The notes below the pieces were generated by a model, which had not been told where the DNA came from, searched no databases, and saw only the letters and a program-made list of their open reading frames with translations. The position numbers and the translations under genes were made by a program. Source: Streptomyces sp. CB02009 (GTDB taxonomy: Bacteria; Actinomycetota; Actinomycetes; Streptomycetales; Streptomycetaceae). Taken from it: DNA of 64,000 nucleotides. Below are positions 35,892-45,144 of this stretch, one piece after another; position 1 is the stretch's first letter; every line of letters starts with the position of its first letter. The stretch lies in NCBI RefSeq assembly GCF_001905825.1, contig NZ_LIVV01000007.1:62001-126000 (forward strand), written 5' to 3'.

Positions 35892-35945
35892 GGGACCTGA
35901 GGGACCTGAGGGACCCGAGGGACCTGAGGGACCTGAGGGACCTGA
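35892..35945. repeat. 9-bp tandem repeat, six units
   Basis: Six head-to-tail copies of GGGACCTGA, one with CCC in place of CCT, are flanked on both sides by GGGATACGGG. The repeat lies between the FAD oxidase stop and the convergent ssgG gene. A simple slippage array. Confidence 0.9.
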
Positions 35946-36023
35946 GGGATACGGGGGATCCGGAGGCCCCGCGGGGGCGCACAGGTACGGCGCTCGCCGG
36001 TGCGGCGCGCACAGGTACCGCGC

Positions 36024-36515
36024 TCACAGCTCGCCGTCCTGCGACTCGTCCGACGGCCACGGGTCGCGCAGCCACAGCTCGTCGGCGATCACGGTGGTCG
36101 CCAGGAGTTCGGCGAGCCCGTCGTCGATGCCGAGCCGCTCGCACTCGGTGCCCGGCGGCACCGCGCGCAGGGTCCGCTCCAGCCAGGCGGACACCTGCGC
36201 GGAGGGGGCTTCGAGGAGGGCGTCGCCGTCGGGGGAGGAGAGCGCCATCAGGATGACGCTGCTGCCCTCGACCTTCGTCGGCCAGATCCGCACGTCACCG
36301 TGGCCGCAGGCCCGGAACACGCCCTCGACCAGGAGTTCGCGCGCGAACGTCCAGTTGACCGGGTGGTCGGTGCCGATGTGGAACGTGATGTGGACGGCGT
36401 ACGGGTCGTCCGTGCGGTAGGCGAGCCGGGCGGGGACGGGGACGGCGCGCTCGGGCGAGAGCACCAGCTTGAGCTCCAGCTCGCGCTCGACGGTGGTGTT
36501 GTCGGTGTTCTGCAT
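36024..36515 (-). CDS. ssgG: SsgA-like sporulation/cell-division protein, probably SsgG
   Basis: The 163-residue protein is restricted to sporulating actinobacteria. The family core is clear: LELKLVLSPERAVPVPARL, DDPYAVHITFHIG, NWTFARELLVEGV, GDVRIWP, ALSSPDGDALLEAP. These proteins steer septum placement and peptidoglycan synthesis during sporulation. The name ssgG rests on my memory that the ssgG paralogue lies close to hppD in S. coelicolor. The family call itself is strong. A C-terminal acidic tail extends beyond the shorter SsgB. Confidence 0.85.
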   Translation of the reverse strand: MQNTDNTTVERELELKLVLSPERAVPVPARLAYRTDDPYAVHITFHIGTDHPVNWTFARELLVEGVFRACGHGDVRIWPTKVEGSSVILMALSSPDGDALLEAPSAQVSAWLERTLRAVPPGTECERLGIDDGLAELLATTVIADELWLRDPWPSDESQDGEL

Positions 36516-36850
36516 GGTCGTGCTCCCTCTCGCGGACCGGCCCCGTGCGGGCCTTCACCGGGAGAGAGCGGGGCAGCCGCGGTTCATTACGCGACTTCGG
36601 AAAGTTTTCTCGGGAAGATTTCCCGGGAAGTTCTCCGGACGTGCTCACCGGGCTGCGGAGCGCGGGGCATGTCCGGCCCGAACATCACCGGGAGTGATCG
36701 ATTCCGGTACGTCTCCTCCTCGAAGGCGGCCTTTCTCGCGGGCTCTTTGTTCCCTCGGGGACGTTCTTCGTTACTGTCCTCCTTGGGCGCGGCACGCCCG
36801 GCACGCGGCCGCGCGGTTCAAGGGCGTTGTGACTGAACGGAGTCGGGGCA
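36516..36850. promoter_or_regulatory. Divergent control region between ssgG and the DUF2510/RDD gene
   Basis: No gene is seen. CGGGAA-GAT-TTCCCG (36611-36625) is a small palindrome within a stretch of GGAA/TTCC repeats and may be an operator for ssgG. On the plus strand, TTGTTC (36747-36752) and TACTGT (36772-36777), 19 bases apart, could be a promoter for the RDD gene. Confidence 0.4.
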
Positions 36851-38503
36851 GTGGCTACTCCTCCTGGAGGCGGCGGAGAGGTACCGCAGGCGGGGTACTA
36901 CCCGGACCCGTCCATTCCCGGGTACATCCGGTACTGGAACGGGGGCGCCTGGGTTCCCGGTACGAGCAGGCCCGCGCCCACGGACGGTGAGGTTCCGCAG
37001 GGCCCGCCGGCCTCGGCGATCCCGGCCGGCCCGATCCTGGCCTCCGGCCCGGCGCCCGCACCGGCCGCCGCCCAGCCGGCCCGTTCCGAACCGGAGCCGG
37101 TCCAGCCGCAGCAGCCCGTACGGCACCAGCCGCAGCACGTCCAGGAGCAGCGGCTCCCGGCGCAGGAGAGCCAGCCGCAGCAGAGCCCCGCGCAGCACCA
37201 GCCGCACGAGCGCCACGAGCAGCAGGTCCCGTCGCACCAGCTCCCCGAGCGCCGGCTTCCGGCCCAGCAGCTCCACGAGCCGCCGGTCCCCGCGCAGTCG
37301 TACCCGTCGCAGTCCGCGCCCCCGCTCGAACCCGTGCGCCCCGCCGCGTCCGCACCCGCGCAGGACCGGGCGCCTGCCCAGCTCCCCGCGCAGGACCGGG
37401 CGCCCGCCCCGGCTCCCGTACCCGCCGTGGAGGAGACCGGACCCGTCTTCTTCGACGAGGACCCGGCCCCCGCGGAGCCCGCGTCGGCCTGGCAGGCGGA
37501 CACCTCCCGCCAGACCGGCTTCGGCGGCGACCTCGACCAGAAGGTCTCCTGGGGCGCGCCCCGGACCCCCGACCCGCGCACCCCGGCGGACTGGCCGGTC
37601 GCCGGTGCGGGTGAACCCGAGCCCGAGAGCCCGGCGCGGTCCGCGGCCCCGGCGGCGGACCCCCGGGCCACCGGGGGAGCGGCGCGCCTCGGCGGGATGC
37701 CGGTCACGCGGATCCCCACCCCCGCCCCCGAGCCCGCCGCCGCCCCTCAGCAGCCCCAGCCGGCCCCGCAGGCCCCCCGGCCCCAGCCGGCTCCCCAGCC
37801 TGCCCCGGCGCCCGCGCCCGCCCCCGCGCACCAGGCGCCCGCGCCCGCCCCGGCGCCCGCCACCCCCTCCTGGGCCCAGCAGCCCCAGCAGCAGGGCCAG
37901 TCCCAGGCGCAGCAGGGCCGGCCCCAGCAGCAGGGCCAGTCCCAGGACCCGCAGCAGCCCGTCGTCCCCTGGAAGCCGCCCGTCGACGACCTGTTCGTCC
38001 AGGCGGCCCGCGCGCAGGCCTCGGCGCGTCCCGCCGGGCTCGGCCGGCGGCTGATCGCCCGGCTGGTCGACACTCTCGTCCTGGGGGCGCTGGTCGGCGC
38101 CGCCGCCTTCCCGTTCGTGACCGCCGCCCTCGACCACATCGACGGCAAGATCGAGGCGGCCAAGCAGTCCGGCGCCACCGTGCAGGTGTGGCTGGTCGAC
38201 GGCACGACCTCCGTGCAGTTCGGCATCGCGCTGGCCGCGTTCTTCGTCATCGGCGTCCTGTACGAGGCGCTGCCCACCGCCAAGTGGGGGCGCACGCTCG
38301 GCAAGAAGCTGTGCGGGATCGAGGTGCGGGACATCGAGGCGCACCAGCCGCCGGGGTTCGGGGCGGCCCTGCGCCGCTGGCTCGTCTACAGCGTCCTGGG
38401 CCTGCTGGCCATCGGCGTCCTCAACGTCCTGTGGTGCCTCTTCGACCGCCCCTGGCGGCAGTGCTGGCACGACAAGGCGGCCCGTACCTTCGTGGCGCGC
38501 TGA
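36851..38503 (+). CDS. DUF2510 and RDD-domain membrane protein with Pro/Gln-rich linker
   Basis: The protein is 550 residues from a GTG start. A DUF2510 module opens it (AGYYPDPSIPGYIRYWNGGAWVPG, residues ~14-40 with paired Trp). Then ~340 residues of low complexity rich in Pro, Gln and Ala (e.g. PQQQGQSQAQQGRPQQQ). The RDD domain (residues ~395-548) has the conserved RD positions in GRRLIARLVDTLVLGAL, with GRTLGKKLCGIEV and a final W-H-D-K motif. Membrane-embedded, function unknown; some RDD proteins are ion antiporters. It pairs with the next RDD gene. Confidence 0.85.
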   Translation: MATPPGGGGEVPQAGYYPDPSIPGYIRYWNGGAWVPGTSRPAPTDGEVPQGPPASAIPAGPILASGPAPAPAAAQPARSEPEPVQPQQPVRHQPQHVQEQRLPAQESQPQQSPAQHQPHERHEQQVPSHQLPERRLPAQQLHEPPVPAQSYPSQSAPPLEPVRPAASAPAQDRAPAQLPAQDRAPAPAPVPAVEETGPVFFDEDPAPAEPASAWQADTSRQTGFGGDLDQKVSWGAPRTPDPRTPADWPVAGAGEPEPESPARSAAPAADPRATGGAARLGGMPVTRIPTPAPEPAAAPQQPQPAPQAPRPQPAPQPAPAPAPAPAHQAPAPAPAPATPSWAQQPQQQGQSQAQQGRPQQQGQSQDPQQPVVPWKPPVDDLFVQAARAQASARPAGLGRRLIARLVDTLVLGALVGAAAFPFVTAALDHIDGKIEAAKQSGATVQVWLVDGTTSVQFGIALAAFFVIGVLYEALPTAKWGRTLGKKLCGIEVRDIEAHQPPGFGAALRRWLVYSVLGLLAIGVLNVLWCLFDRPWRQCWHDKAARTFVAR

Positions 38504-38614
38504 TCCGCGGCCGCCGGGCCCCGGCGGGACCGGGCGGTCCACCGGCGGCGGGCGGGTCCCCCGAACGGGCGGTGATTCCTTGCGGGGGCGCCCGGCCCGG
38601 GATGCACTGCCCCC

Positions 38615-39409
38615 ATGAGCACCGACCAGCCGCCGCCCGGCCAGCCGCCCGAGGAGGACCCGTTCCTCAAGAGGCCGCAGGAGCCTCCGCCGCCCTCCGC
38701 AGGCCAGCCGCCCCCGGCCGGGCCGCCCCCGGAAGGGCCTCCGCCCGGGGGGCCTCCGCCGGGCGGTCCGCCGCCGGAGGGTCCGCCGCCGGGAGGTCCG
38801 TCGCCCGGGAGTCCGTACGGACCCCCGGGTGGTTCGCCGTACGGTCCGCCGGGCGGCTCCCCGTACGACAGCGCGCCGCCGCCCCCGTACGGCGGCTACG
38901 GCGCCGGGTACGGAGGGACCGATCCGCTCTCCGGGATGCCGCCGCTCGCCGAGTCGGGCAAGCGCATCATCGCCCGCGTCATCGACTGGCTGATCATCGC
39001 GATCCCGCTGGCGATCATCGGTATCCCGTTCAAGATCTACTCGCGGGCGACCGAGGACGGCAACGACTTCGGCGACACGGTCAACAGCCTCAACGGCGGT
39101 AGCCAGCTGGTCTTCCAGCTGATCACGATCGTCGCGTTCGTCGCGTACGACACGGTGATGGTGGCGAAGAACGGCCAGACGCTCGGCAAGAAGTGGATGA
39201 AGCTGCGGGTCGCCATGCTCAACGACGGCTCGACGCCGCCGATGAGCCAGTCGCTGCTGCGCGCGATCGTCCTGTGGCTGCCCGCCCTGGTCTGCTGCGC
39301 CTGCCTGTGGCCGCTGCTCCTGCTGATCCTGATCCTGGTCGACAAGCCCTACAAGCAGGGTCTGCACGACAAGGCGGCGAAGACGGTGGTGGTCTCCGTC
39401 CCGCAGTAG
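38615..39409 (+). CDS. RDD-domain membrane protein
   Basis: The protein is 264 residues. The N-terminal ~105 residues are Pro/Gly-rich repeats (PPPEGPPPGG type, then SPYGPPGG units). The RDD domain from residue ~113 has KRIIARVIDWLIIAIPLAI, two further helices, GQTLGKKWMKLRV and DKPYKQGLHDKAAKTVV. It is a shorter paralogue of the preceding gene with the same order of parts, probably from duplication. Function unknown. Confidence 0.85.
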   Translation: MSTDQPPPGQPPEEDPFLKRPQEPPPPSAGQPPPAGPPPEGPPPGGPPPGGPPPEGPPPGGPSPGSPYGPPGGSPYGPPGGSPYDSAPPPPYGGYGAGYGGTDPLSGMPPLAESGKRIIARVIDWLIIAIPLAIIGIPFKIYSRATEDGNDFGDTVNSLNGGSQLVFQLITIVAFVAYDTVMVAKNGQTLGKKWMKLRVAMLNDGSTPPMSQSLLRAIVLWLPALVCCACLWPLLLLILILVDKPYKQGLHDKAAKTVVVSVPQ

Positions 39410-39417
39410 CCGAACCG

Positions 39418-39450
39418 GCGCCGTCCGCGGGGAACCGGCGGAGACGGCGC
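39418..39450 (+). terminator. Hairpin terminator after the RDD pair
   Basis: Arms GCGCCGTCCGC and GCGGAGACGGCGC pair with a one- to two-base bulge. It lies just after the stop and faces the convergent small membrane gene, so it may serve both strands. Confidence 0.6.
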
Positions 39451-39465
39451 ATCACGGACGAGGTG

Positions 39466-39744
39466 TCACGAACCGGTCCGGGTGTCGACTCCCGCGCCCA
39501 CGCGCGCGGTCGGGACCCGGACCTCTTCGTGCGCGGCGGGCGCCGGAGTCGGTGCGGCGGTCTTGACGCCGTTCGTCCGCGGGGGCATCGTCACGGCCAC
39601 GAGCAGTCCGAGCAGCAGGCCGGCGAGGCTGATCACCGTGATGCCGAGCGTGCTCGTCGTACCGGAGAGCAGCAGCAGGGCGACGGTCGCGAGGACGACG
39701 GTGGCCGAACCGTAGGTGAGTTGCGCGGCGTTCGGACGCTGCAT
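39466..39744 (-). CDS. Small two-helix membrane protein
   Basis: The protein is 92 residues. Two hydrophobic helices (residues ~12-28 and ~32-52) are followed by a polar, Pro/Ala-rich cytoplasmic or external tail with VPTARVGAGVDTRTGS. No domain recognised. Composition and codon use match the neighbours. It faces the RDD genes and diverges from the M6 protease gene. Confidence 0.65.
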   Translation of the reverse strand: MQRPNAAQLTYGSATVVLATVALLLLSGTTSTLGITVISLAGLLLGLLVAVTMPPRTNGVKTAAPTPAPAAHEEVRVPTARVGAGVDTRTGS

Positions 39745-40077
39745 GACACGTACCGCCCTCTCAGGACAACGGTTCGACTCCTGGTCCGTGGATGCCCGGG
39801 CGGAACCGAAGTAAGCATGACCTCACCCAGGATGCGGGGGCACGGGGTGCACGGGGGGCGCACGGAGTCATGGGTCATGTGATTTTTACCCGTAAGACGC
39901 CCGTCGATCGTCCGATAATCGGAATTCATCTCCCGCATAGTGCAGTTGGTATGTGCAAGTCAAGATCTGTCTTTTCTTGCGTACCTCCGGTCGAATGTCG
40001 TCACTTGTGACGCGCGACCCGCCGGACGGACACCCCACCTTCGGTCCGAAGCGCGGGCGCCGGGGAGGACATATCAA
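39745..40077. promoter_or_regulatory. Control region upstream of the M6 metalloprotease gene
   Basis: No gene is seen. Bases 39880-39995 are clearly AT-richer than the surroundings, as in Streptomyces promoters. The segment holds CCGAT-A-ATCGG (39912-39922) and a GCAAG...CTTGC inverted pair around 39955-39981. I cannot assign -35/-10 boxes with confidence. The ribosome site GGGGAGGA lies before the GTG. Confidence 0.4.
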
Positions 40078-42516
40078 GTGACCAACAGACGACGGGCGAT
40101 CAGAACGTCCGCAGTTGTTGTGGCGCTCGCGGCCACCGCCGCCACCGCCTCGACCTTCACCACCGCATGGGCCGACAATCACGGCAGCGTGAACCCGGCC
40201 GATGTCCGTCACGACCCGGCGCCCGGCGCCGGGATCGACAAGACGGCGGTCGACCACGACCTCGAGGGTCCCTTCAGCGAGCAGCAGGAGCAGCAGCGCA
40301 AGGCTGCCCTGGAGCAGGTGCTGAGCGGCGAGTCGAAGGTGGAGCGGCGCAACGGCTCCCAGGTCGTCAAGCTCGACGACAAGAAGTACGTCGAGCTGGG
40401 CCGTGAGAAGACCGACAAGATCTTCACGATCCTCGTCGAGTTCGGCGACAAGGTGGACAACACCACCCTCGTCGACCGCGCGGACGACGACACGACCGAG
40501 CCGAAGCCGAAGTTCGGCGGCACGCCCGGTCCCCTGCACAACCAGATAGCCAAGCCGGACCGTGCGCACGACAACTCCACGGACTGGAAGGCCGACTACA
40601 ACCAGCAGCACTTCCAGGACCTGTACTTCGGCACCGGCAAGGACGCCAAGGGTCAGGCCAAGCAGTCGCTGAAGACCTACTACGAGAAGACCTCGTCCGG
40701 CCGTTACTCGGTCGACGGCAACGTCTCCGACTGGGTCAAGGTCGAGTACAACGAGGCCCGTTACGGCTCGAACTACTGCGGCAACAGCAACTGCTCCAAC
40801 GTCTGGGACGCGGTCCGCGACGGCGTCACCGCCTTCGTCGCCGACCAGAAGGCCAAGGGCCGCACCGACGCCCAGATCAAGGCCGACATGGCCCAGTACG
40901 ACCTCTGGGACCGGTACGACTTCGACGGCGACGGCAACTTCAACGAGCCCGACGGGTACATCGACCACTTCCAGATCGTCCACGCGGGCGAGGACGAGTC
41001 GGCGGGCGGCGGCGCCCAGGGCGGCGACGCCCTGTGGGCCCACCGCTGGTACGCCTACGGCACCAACGCGGGCAAGACCGGCCCGGCGAACAACAAGGCC
41101 GGCGGCACGCAGATCGGCGACTCCGGCATCTGGGTCGGCGACTACACGATGCAGCCGGAGAACGGCGGCCTCGGCGTCTTCGCGCACGAGTACGGCCACG
41201 ACCTCGGTCTGCCGGACCTGTACGACACCTCCGGCCTCTCCGGCGCCGAGAACTCGACCGGCTTCTGGTCGCTCATGTCCTCCGGCTCCTGGCTCGGCCG
41301 CGGCAAGGACGCCATCGGCGACCTGCCCGGCGACATGAACGCCTGGGACAAGCTGCAGCTCGGCTGGCTGAACTACACCAAGGTCGCCAACGAGGCCCGC
41401 AAGTGGAACTCCACCCACAAGCTGGGCGTGGCCGAGTACAACACGAAGAACCCGCAGGCGCTCGTCGTCGAGCTGCCGAAGAAGGCCGTCACCACCGATG
41501 TCGTCGCGCCCGCCGAGGGTGCCTCGCAGTGGTGGAGCAACATGGGTGACGACCTCAAGAACACCCTGACCCGCTCCGTCGACCTGACGGGCAAGACGTC
41601 CGCCTCCCTGAAGCTCAAGGGCTGGTACGACATCGAGCTCGACTACGACTACCTCTACACCGAGGTGTCGACCGACGGCGGCGCCAACTGGACGGCCCTG
41701 GACGGCACCGCCGACGGCAAGCCGCTCCCGCGCGACGCCAGCGGCGCCCCGGCGCTGACCGACGTGTCGGGCACGCACAAGGAGCTCGTCTACGGCCTCG
41801 ACGCCTACGCGGGCAAGAAGTTCGACCTCCGCTTCCGCTACCAGACGGACGGCGGCGCCGGCGGCAAGGGCTTCACGGCCGACGCCATCACGCTGACCGC
41901 CGACGGTGCCACCGTCTTCGCGGACGGCGCCGAGAACGGTGACAACGGCTGGGCGGCCAAGGGCTTCTCGCGGGTCGGCAAGGGCTTCACGAAGGAGTAC
42001 GAGCAGTACTACATCGCGGAGAACCGCCAGTACGTCTCGTACGACTCCACCCTCAAGGTCGGCCCGTACAACTTCGGGTTCACCGGTGACAAGGCCAGCT
42101 GGGTCGAGCACTACGCGTACCAGAACGGCCTGCTCATCTGGAAGTGGGACCTCTCCCAGAAGGACAACAACACCGCGGTCCACCCGGGCCAGGGTCTGAT
42201 CCTTCCGGTCGACTCCCACCCGACCCCGCTGAAGTGGAAGGACGGCACCCTGATGCGCAACCGCGTCCAGGCGTACGACTCCACCTTCGGCACGTACAAG
42301 ACCGACGGCATGCTGCTCCACAAGGCCGACGTCGCGTCCTTCGTCCCGTCGCTGCCGGGCAACCCGGTCTTCGACGACCGCAAGGGCACGTACTGGTTCA
42401 AGGAGACGGCGCGCGCCGGTGTCCAGGTAACTGACACCAACACCAAGATCCAGGTCGTCAAGGAGCCGTCGAACGGCGAGACGATCACGGTCCGCGTGGG
42501 CCCGTCCACGAAGTAA
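40078..42516 (+). CDS. Secreted M6 (immune inhibitor A-like) zinc metalloprotease
   Basis: The protein is 812 residues from GTG 40078, with a clear signal peptide (TNRRRAIRTSAVVVALAATAATA, cleavage near TAWA-D). A pro-region is followed by the catalytic domain with zinc motif H370-E-Y-G-H374-DLGLPD and the LMSSGSWLG segment downstream. The C-terminal half has beta-rich modules (VDLTGKTSASLKLKGWYDIE, FDLRFRYQTDGG) like the MAM-type part of InhA. It degrades extracellular protein. An internal Asp-rich loop (YDFDGDGNFNEPDGY) looks like a Ca2+ site. Strong terminator follows. Confidence 0.93.
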   Translation: MTNRRRAIRTSAVVVALAATAATASTFTTAWADNHGSVNPADVRHDPAPGAGIDKTAVDHDLEGPFSEQQEQQRKAALEQVLSGESKVERRNGSQVVKLDDKKYVELGREKTDKIFTILVEFGDKVDNTTLVDRADDDTTEPKPKFGGTPGPLHNQIAKPDRAHDNSTDWKADYNQQHFQDLYFGTGKDAKGQAKQSLKTYYEKTSSGRYSVDGNVSDWVKVEYNEARYGSNYCGNSNCSNVWDAVRDGVTAFVADQKAKGRTDAQIKADMAQYDLWDRYDFDGDGNFNEPDGYIDHFQIVHAGEDESAGGGAQGGDALWAHRWYAYGTNAGKTGPANNKAGGTQIGDSGIWVGDYTMQPENGGLGVFAHEYGHDLGLPDLYDTSGLSGAENSTGFWSLMSSGSWLGRGKDAIGDLPGDMNAWDKLQLGWLNYTKVANEARKWNSTHKLGVAEYNTKNPQALVVELPKKAVTTDVVAPAEGASQWWSNMGDDLKNTLTRSVDLTGKTSASLKLKGWYDIELDYDYLYTEVSTDGGANWTALDGTADGKPLPRDASGAPALTDVSGTHKELVYGLDAYAGKKFDLRFRYQTDGGAGGKGFTADAITLTADGATVFADGAENGDNGWAAKGFSRVGKGFTKEYEQYYIAENRQYVSYDSTLKVGPYNFGFTGDKASWVEHYAYQNGLLIWKWDLSQKDNNTAVHPGQGLILPVDSHPTPLKWKDGTLMRNRVQAYDSTFGTYKTDGMLLHKADVASFVPSLPGNPVFDDRKGTYWFKETARAGVQVTDTNTKIQVVKEPSNGETITVRVGPSTK

Positions 42517-42541
42517 TCGGTAAAACCGCAGGTCAAGCCAT

Positions 42542-42578
42542 GATCGGCCGTCGCCCCTCTAGCGGGCGGCGGCCGATC
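42542..42578 (+). terminator. Hairpin terminator after the M6 protease gene
   Basis: Arms GATCGGCCGTCGCCC (42542-42556) and GGGCGGCGGCCGATC (42564-42578) pair with one G-U wobble across a 7-base loop. Confidence 0.8.
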
Positions 42579-42649
42579 GTGTTTAGGTGCGTCTGACGCA
42601 TCAGACCGATGTTCTTATTGACAGTCGATCCACGGGGGAGTGGTTCCGC

Positions 42650-42961
42650 ATGCCCAACGGAGGGTTCTGCAAGTTGCCGGGAGGCAGCGTGGTCGTCGCG
42701 ATAGGGCTGCCCAGCCCGGCCCGCGACGGCGCCAGCGTCCGCTTCCTGGTCCACGCCGCCAACCGTGCCCGCGCCCTGACCCGGCTGCGGAACCTCGGGC
42801 TGCGCGCGGTCTACCTCCGGGGCAACAGCGAGCCGCCCACGCCGGACGAGATCACGGCCGTCCTCCACCACCCCGACGGCCTGCTGTGGAGATCCGCGCC
42901 CGGCGCGGCCCAGGAGCTGTGGCACCCCGTACGGACCCTCCCCAGGGAGCCGGCCGCCTGA
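42650..42961 (+). CDS. Conserved-looking hypothetical protein, 103 residues
   Basis: I chose the ATG at 42650, which has GGGGGAG 9 bases upstream. The protein is soluble, begins PNGGFCKLPGG and has two alternating hydrophobic segments (VVVAIGLPSP, VRFLVHAANRARALTRLRNLGLRAVYL), suggesting a small alpha/beta domain. No family recognised and no signal peptide. TTGACA (42619-42624) upstream could be a -35 box. It is convergent with pncA. Confidence 0.65.
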   Translation: MPNGGFCKLPGGSVVVAIGLPSPARDGASVRFLVHAANRARALTRLRNLGLRAVYLRGNSEPPTPDEITAVLHHPDGLLWRSAPGAAQELWHPVRTLPREPAA

Positions 42962-42989
42962 GCGGCCCCGCCGGGCCCCGCGGCACCGC

Positions 42990-43589
42990 TCAGGCCACCA
43001 CGGGCTTGCCGGTCAGCTCCACGCCCGCCGTCCGCAGCTCCTCCAGGGCCCGGTCCGTCGTCTCCTTCGCGACGCCGGCCGTCAGGTCGAGCAGCACATG
43101 AGTGCGGAAGCCCGCGCGGGCCGCGTCCAGAGCCGTCGCCCGCACGCAGTGGTCGGTGGCGATGCCCACCACGTCGACCTCGGTGACGTCCCGCTCGCGG
43201 AGCCACTCCGCGAGCGTCATGCCGTTCTCGTCGTGGCCCTCGAAGCCGCTGTACGCCGCGTCGTACGCGCCCTTGTCGAAGACGGCGTCGATCGCCCCGC
43301 TGGCGACGGCCGGCGCGAAGTTCGGGTGGAAGCCGACGCCCTCCGTGCCGGCCACGCAGTGCACCGGCCACGAGGTCACGTAGTCCGGCTCCTCACCGGC
43401 CGGCGCGAAGTGCGCGCCCGGGTCGACATGGTGGTCGCGGGTGGCGACCACGTGCCGGTAGGAGCTGCCCGCCGTCTGGCCGACCAGGTCGGTGATGGCG
43501 GCGGCGACGTCCGCGCCGCCGGTCACCGCGAGGCTGCCGCCCTCGCAGAAGTCGTTCTGAACGTCCACAACGATCAATGCGCGGTGCAT
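42990..43589 (-). CDS. pncA: Nicotinamidase
   Basis: The 199-residue enzyme hydrolyses nicotinamide to nicotinate for NAD salvage. The catalytic triad is D9 (VVDVQNDF), K106 (FDKGAY) and C148 (ATDHCVR). Metal ligands D52, H54 and H60 lie in ATRDHHVDPGAHFAP. I start at the ATG at 43589 because the family begins there. It sits just downstream of pncB on the same strand (115 bp gap), so both steps to nicotinate mononucleotide are together. Confidence 0.95.
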   Translation of the reverse strand: MHRALIVVDVQNDFCEGGSLAVTGGADVAAAITDLVGQTAGSSYRHVVATRDHHVDPGAHFAPAGEEPDYVTSWPVHCVAGTEGVGFHPNFAPAVASGAIDAVFDKGAYDAAYSGFEGHDENGMTLAEWLRERDVTEVDVVGIATDHCVRATALDAARAGFRTHVLLDLTAGVAKETTDRALEELRTAGVELTGKPVVA

Positions 43590-43704
43590 GGCGGGTGTCC
43601 TTAGCGCGTCGGGGAGGGGTGGGACCGAGCCTAGAGAATCGGCCCGCCCACCGGGAGGGGGCGGGTCCGGTCTCCGCGGGCTCCGGAGTGCCTCCGGAGG
43701 TCCT

Positions 43705-45033
43705 CTAGAGATATTCCGTCGGGAGCACCGGCTCGCCCCGGGAGAGCTGCATCGCCGACATGGGCAGCGCGGCGCGGGCCGCGATGTGCCGGGCCCGGGC
43801 GGCCTCCAGGGGCTCCCTGGCCACCACGTCGCCGCCCTTGACCAGCTCGACCAGGAGCTGGTGGTCGGCGAGCTCCGGCGGTACCGGGCCGGTGCCCAGG
43901 ACCTCCGCCTCGGCGACGCCGTACGCGTCGGGGCGGCGCGCCGCCCACTTGCGTCCGCCGACCGAGGCCTTGCCGCCGAGGGACTTCTTGGCGACCGGGG
44001 TGAGGGGGGCCCTGAGGTCGGCCGAGGAGGCGCGGGCGACCAGCTTGTAGACCATGGAGCAGGTCGGGTGGCCGCTGCCGGTGACCAGCTGGGTGCCCAC
44101 CCCGTAGGCGTCGACCGGGGCCGCCGCGAGGGAGGCGATGGCGTACTCGTCGAGGTCCGACGTGACGACGATCTTCGTGTCCCGCGCACCCAGCTCGTCA
44201 AGCTGCTGCCGGACGCGGTGGGCGACGAGCAGCAGGTCGCCGGAGTCGATCCGGACGGCCCCGAGCTCGGGGCCCGCCACCTCGACGGCGGTGCGCACGG
44301 CCTCGGCGACGTCGTAGGTGTCGACGAGCAGTGTCGTACCGCGGCCGAGGCTCTCGACCTGGGCGCGGAAGGCGTCCCGCTCGCTGTCGTGGAGGAGCGT
44401 GAAGGCGTGGGCGGAGGTGCCGACGGTCGGGATGCCGTAGCGGAAGCCCGCCGCGAGGTCGGAGGTGGAGTCGAAGCCGCCGACGTACGCGGCGCGGGAG
44501 GCGGCGACGGCCGCCAGCTCGTGGGTGCGCCGGGCGCCCATCTCGATCAGGCGCCGGCCGCCGGCCGCTGCCGACATGCGGGAGGCGGCGGCGGCGATGG
44601 CGGAGTCGTGGTTGAGGATGGAGAGGATCACCGTCTCCAGGAGCACGCACTCGGCGAAGGAGCCCTCGACGCGCAGCACGGGCGAGCCGGGGAAGTACAC
44701 CTCGCCCTCGGGGTAGCCCCAGATGTCGCCGGTGAAGCGGTAGCGGGCGAGCCATTCCAGGGTCGGCTCGTCGACGATGCCGCGCTCGCGCAGGAAGCCC
44801 AGGACGGCGGGGTCGAACCGGAAGTTCTCGACGGCGTCGAGGACCCGGCCGACGCCCGCGAGGACGCCGTAGCGCCGTCCCTCGGGCAGCCGCCGGGTGA
44901 AGACCTCGAAGACCGAGCGCCGGTCGGCGGTGCCGCCCCGGAGGGCTGCCTGGAGCATGGTCAGCTCGTACTGGTCGGTGAAGAGCGCGGTCGACGGCAC
45001 GTCCACCGGCAGCCCAAGGTCCGCAGCGTTCAT
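43705..45033 (-). CDS. pncB: Nicotinate phosphoribosyltransferase
   Basis: The 442-residue enzyme joins nicotinate to PRPP. Family blocks: FTDQYELTMLQAALR, VFEVFTRRLPEGRRY, SAHAFTLLH with the His region, VRIDSGDL (PRPP/phosphate binding) and YGVGTQLVTG. The start at 45033 gives the canonical N-terminus. A perfect inverted repeat (45056-45070) sits 22 bp upstream in the gap shared with clpS and could be its operator. It precedes pncA. Confidence 0.94.
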   Translation of the reverse strand: MNAADLGLPVDVPSTALFTDQYELTMLQAALRGGTADRRSVFEVFTRRLPEGRRYGVLAGVGRVLDAVENFRFDPAVLGFLRERGIVDEPTLEWLARYRFTGDIWGYPEGEVYFPGSPVLRVEGSFAECVLLETVILSILNHDSAIAAAASRMSAAAGGRRLIEMGARRTHELAAVAASRAAYVGGFDSTSDLAAGFRYGIPTVGTSAHAFTLLHDSERDAFRAQVESLGRGTTLLVDTYDVAEAVRTAVEVAGPELGAVRIDSGDLLLVAHRVRQQLDELGARDTKIVVTSDLDEYAIASLAAAPVDAYGVGTQLVTGSGHPTCSMVYKLVARASSADLRAPLTPVAKKSLGGKASVGGRKWAARRPDAYGVAEAEVLGTGPVPPELADHQLLVELVKGGDVVAREPLEAARARHIAARAALPMSAMQLSRGEPVLPTEYL

Positions 45034-45055
45034 GTCAGCGATGCTAGCGCAGAAA

Positions 45056-45070
45056 TCGTCAGAGTGACGA
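45056..45070. promoter_or_regulatory. Perfect inverted repeat upstream of pncB
   Basis: TCGTCA-GAG-TGACGA, six-base arms and three-base spacer, in the divergent gap between pncB and clpS. Possible operator; regulator unknown. Confidence 0.45.
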
Positions 45071-45144
45071 ATAGTGGCGCGAGCGGGTGACGGGCGGGTG
45101 ACCCGTTTGTGCGACGGGCCCTCCGGGGTGGCAGCATGGGGTGA

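Noticed and set aside
35892..35945. 9-bp tandem array considered as a CRISPR or iteron set
   Set aside because: Units are contiguous with no spacers, too short for CRISPR, and not near any replication or cas gene.
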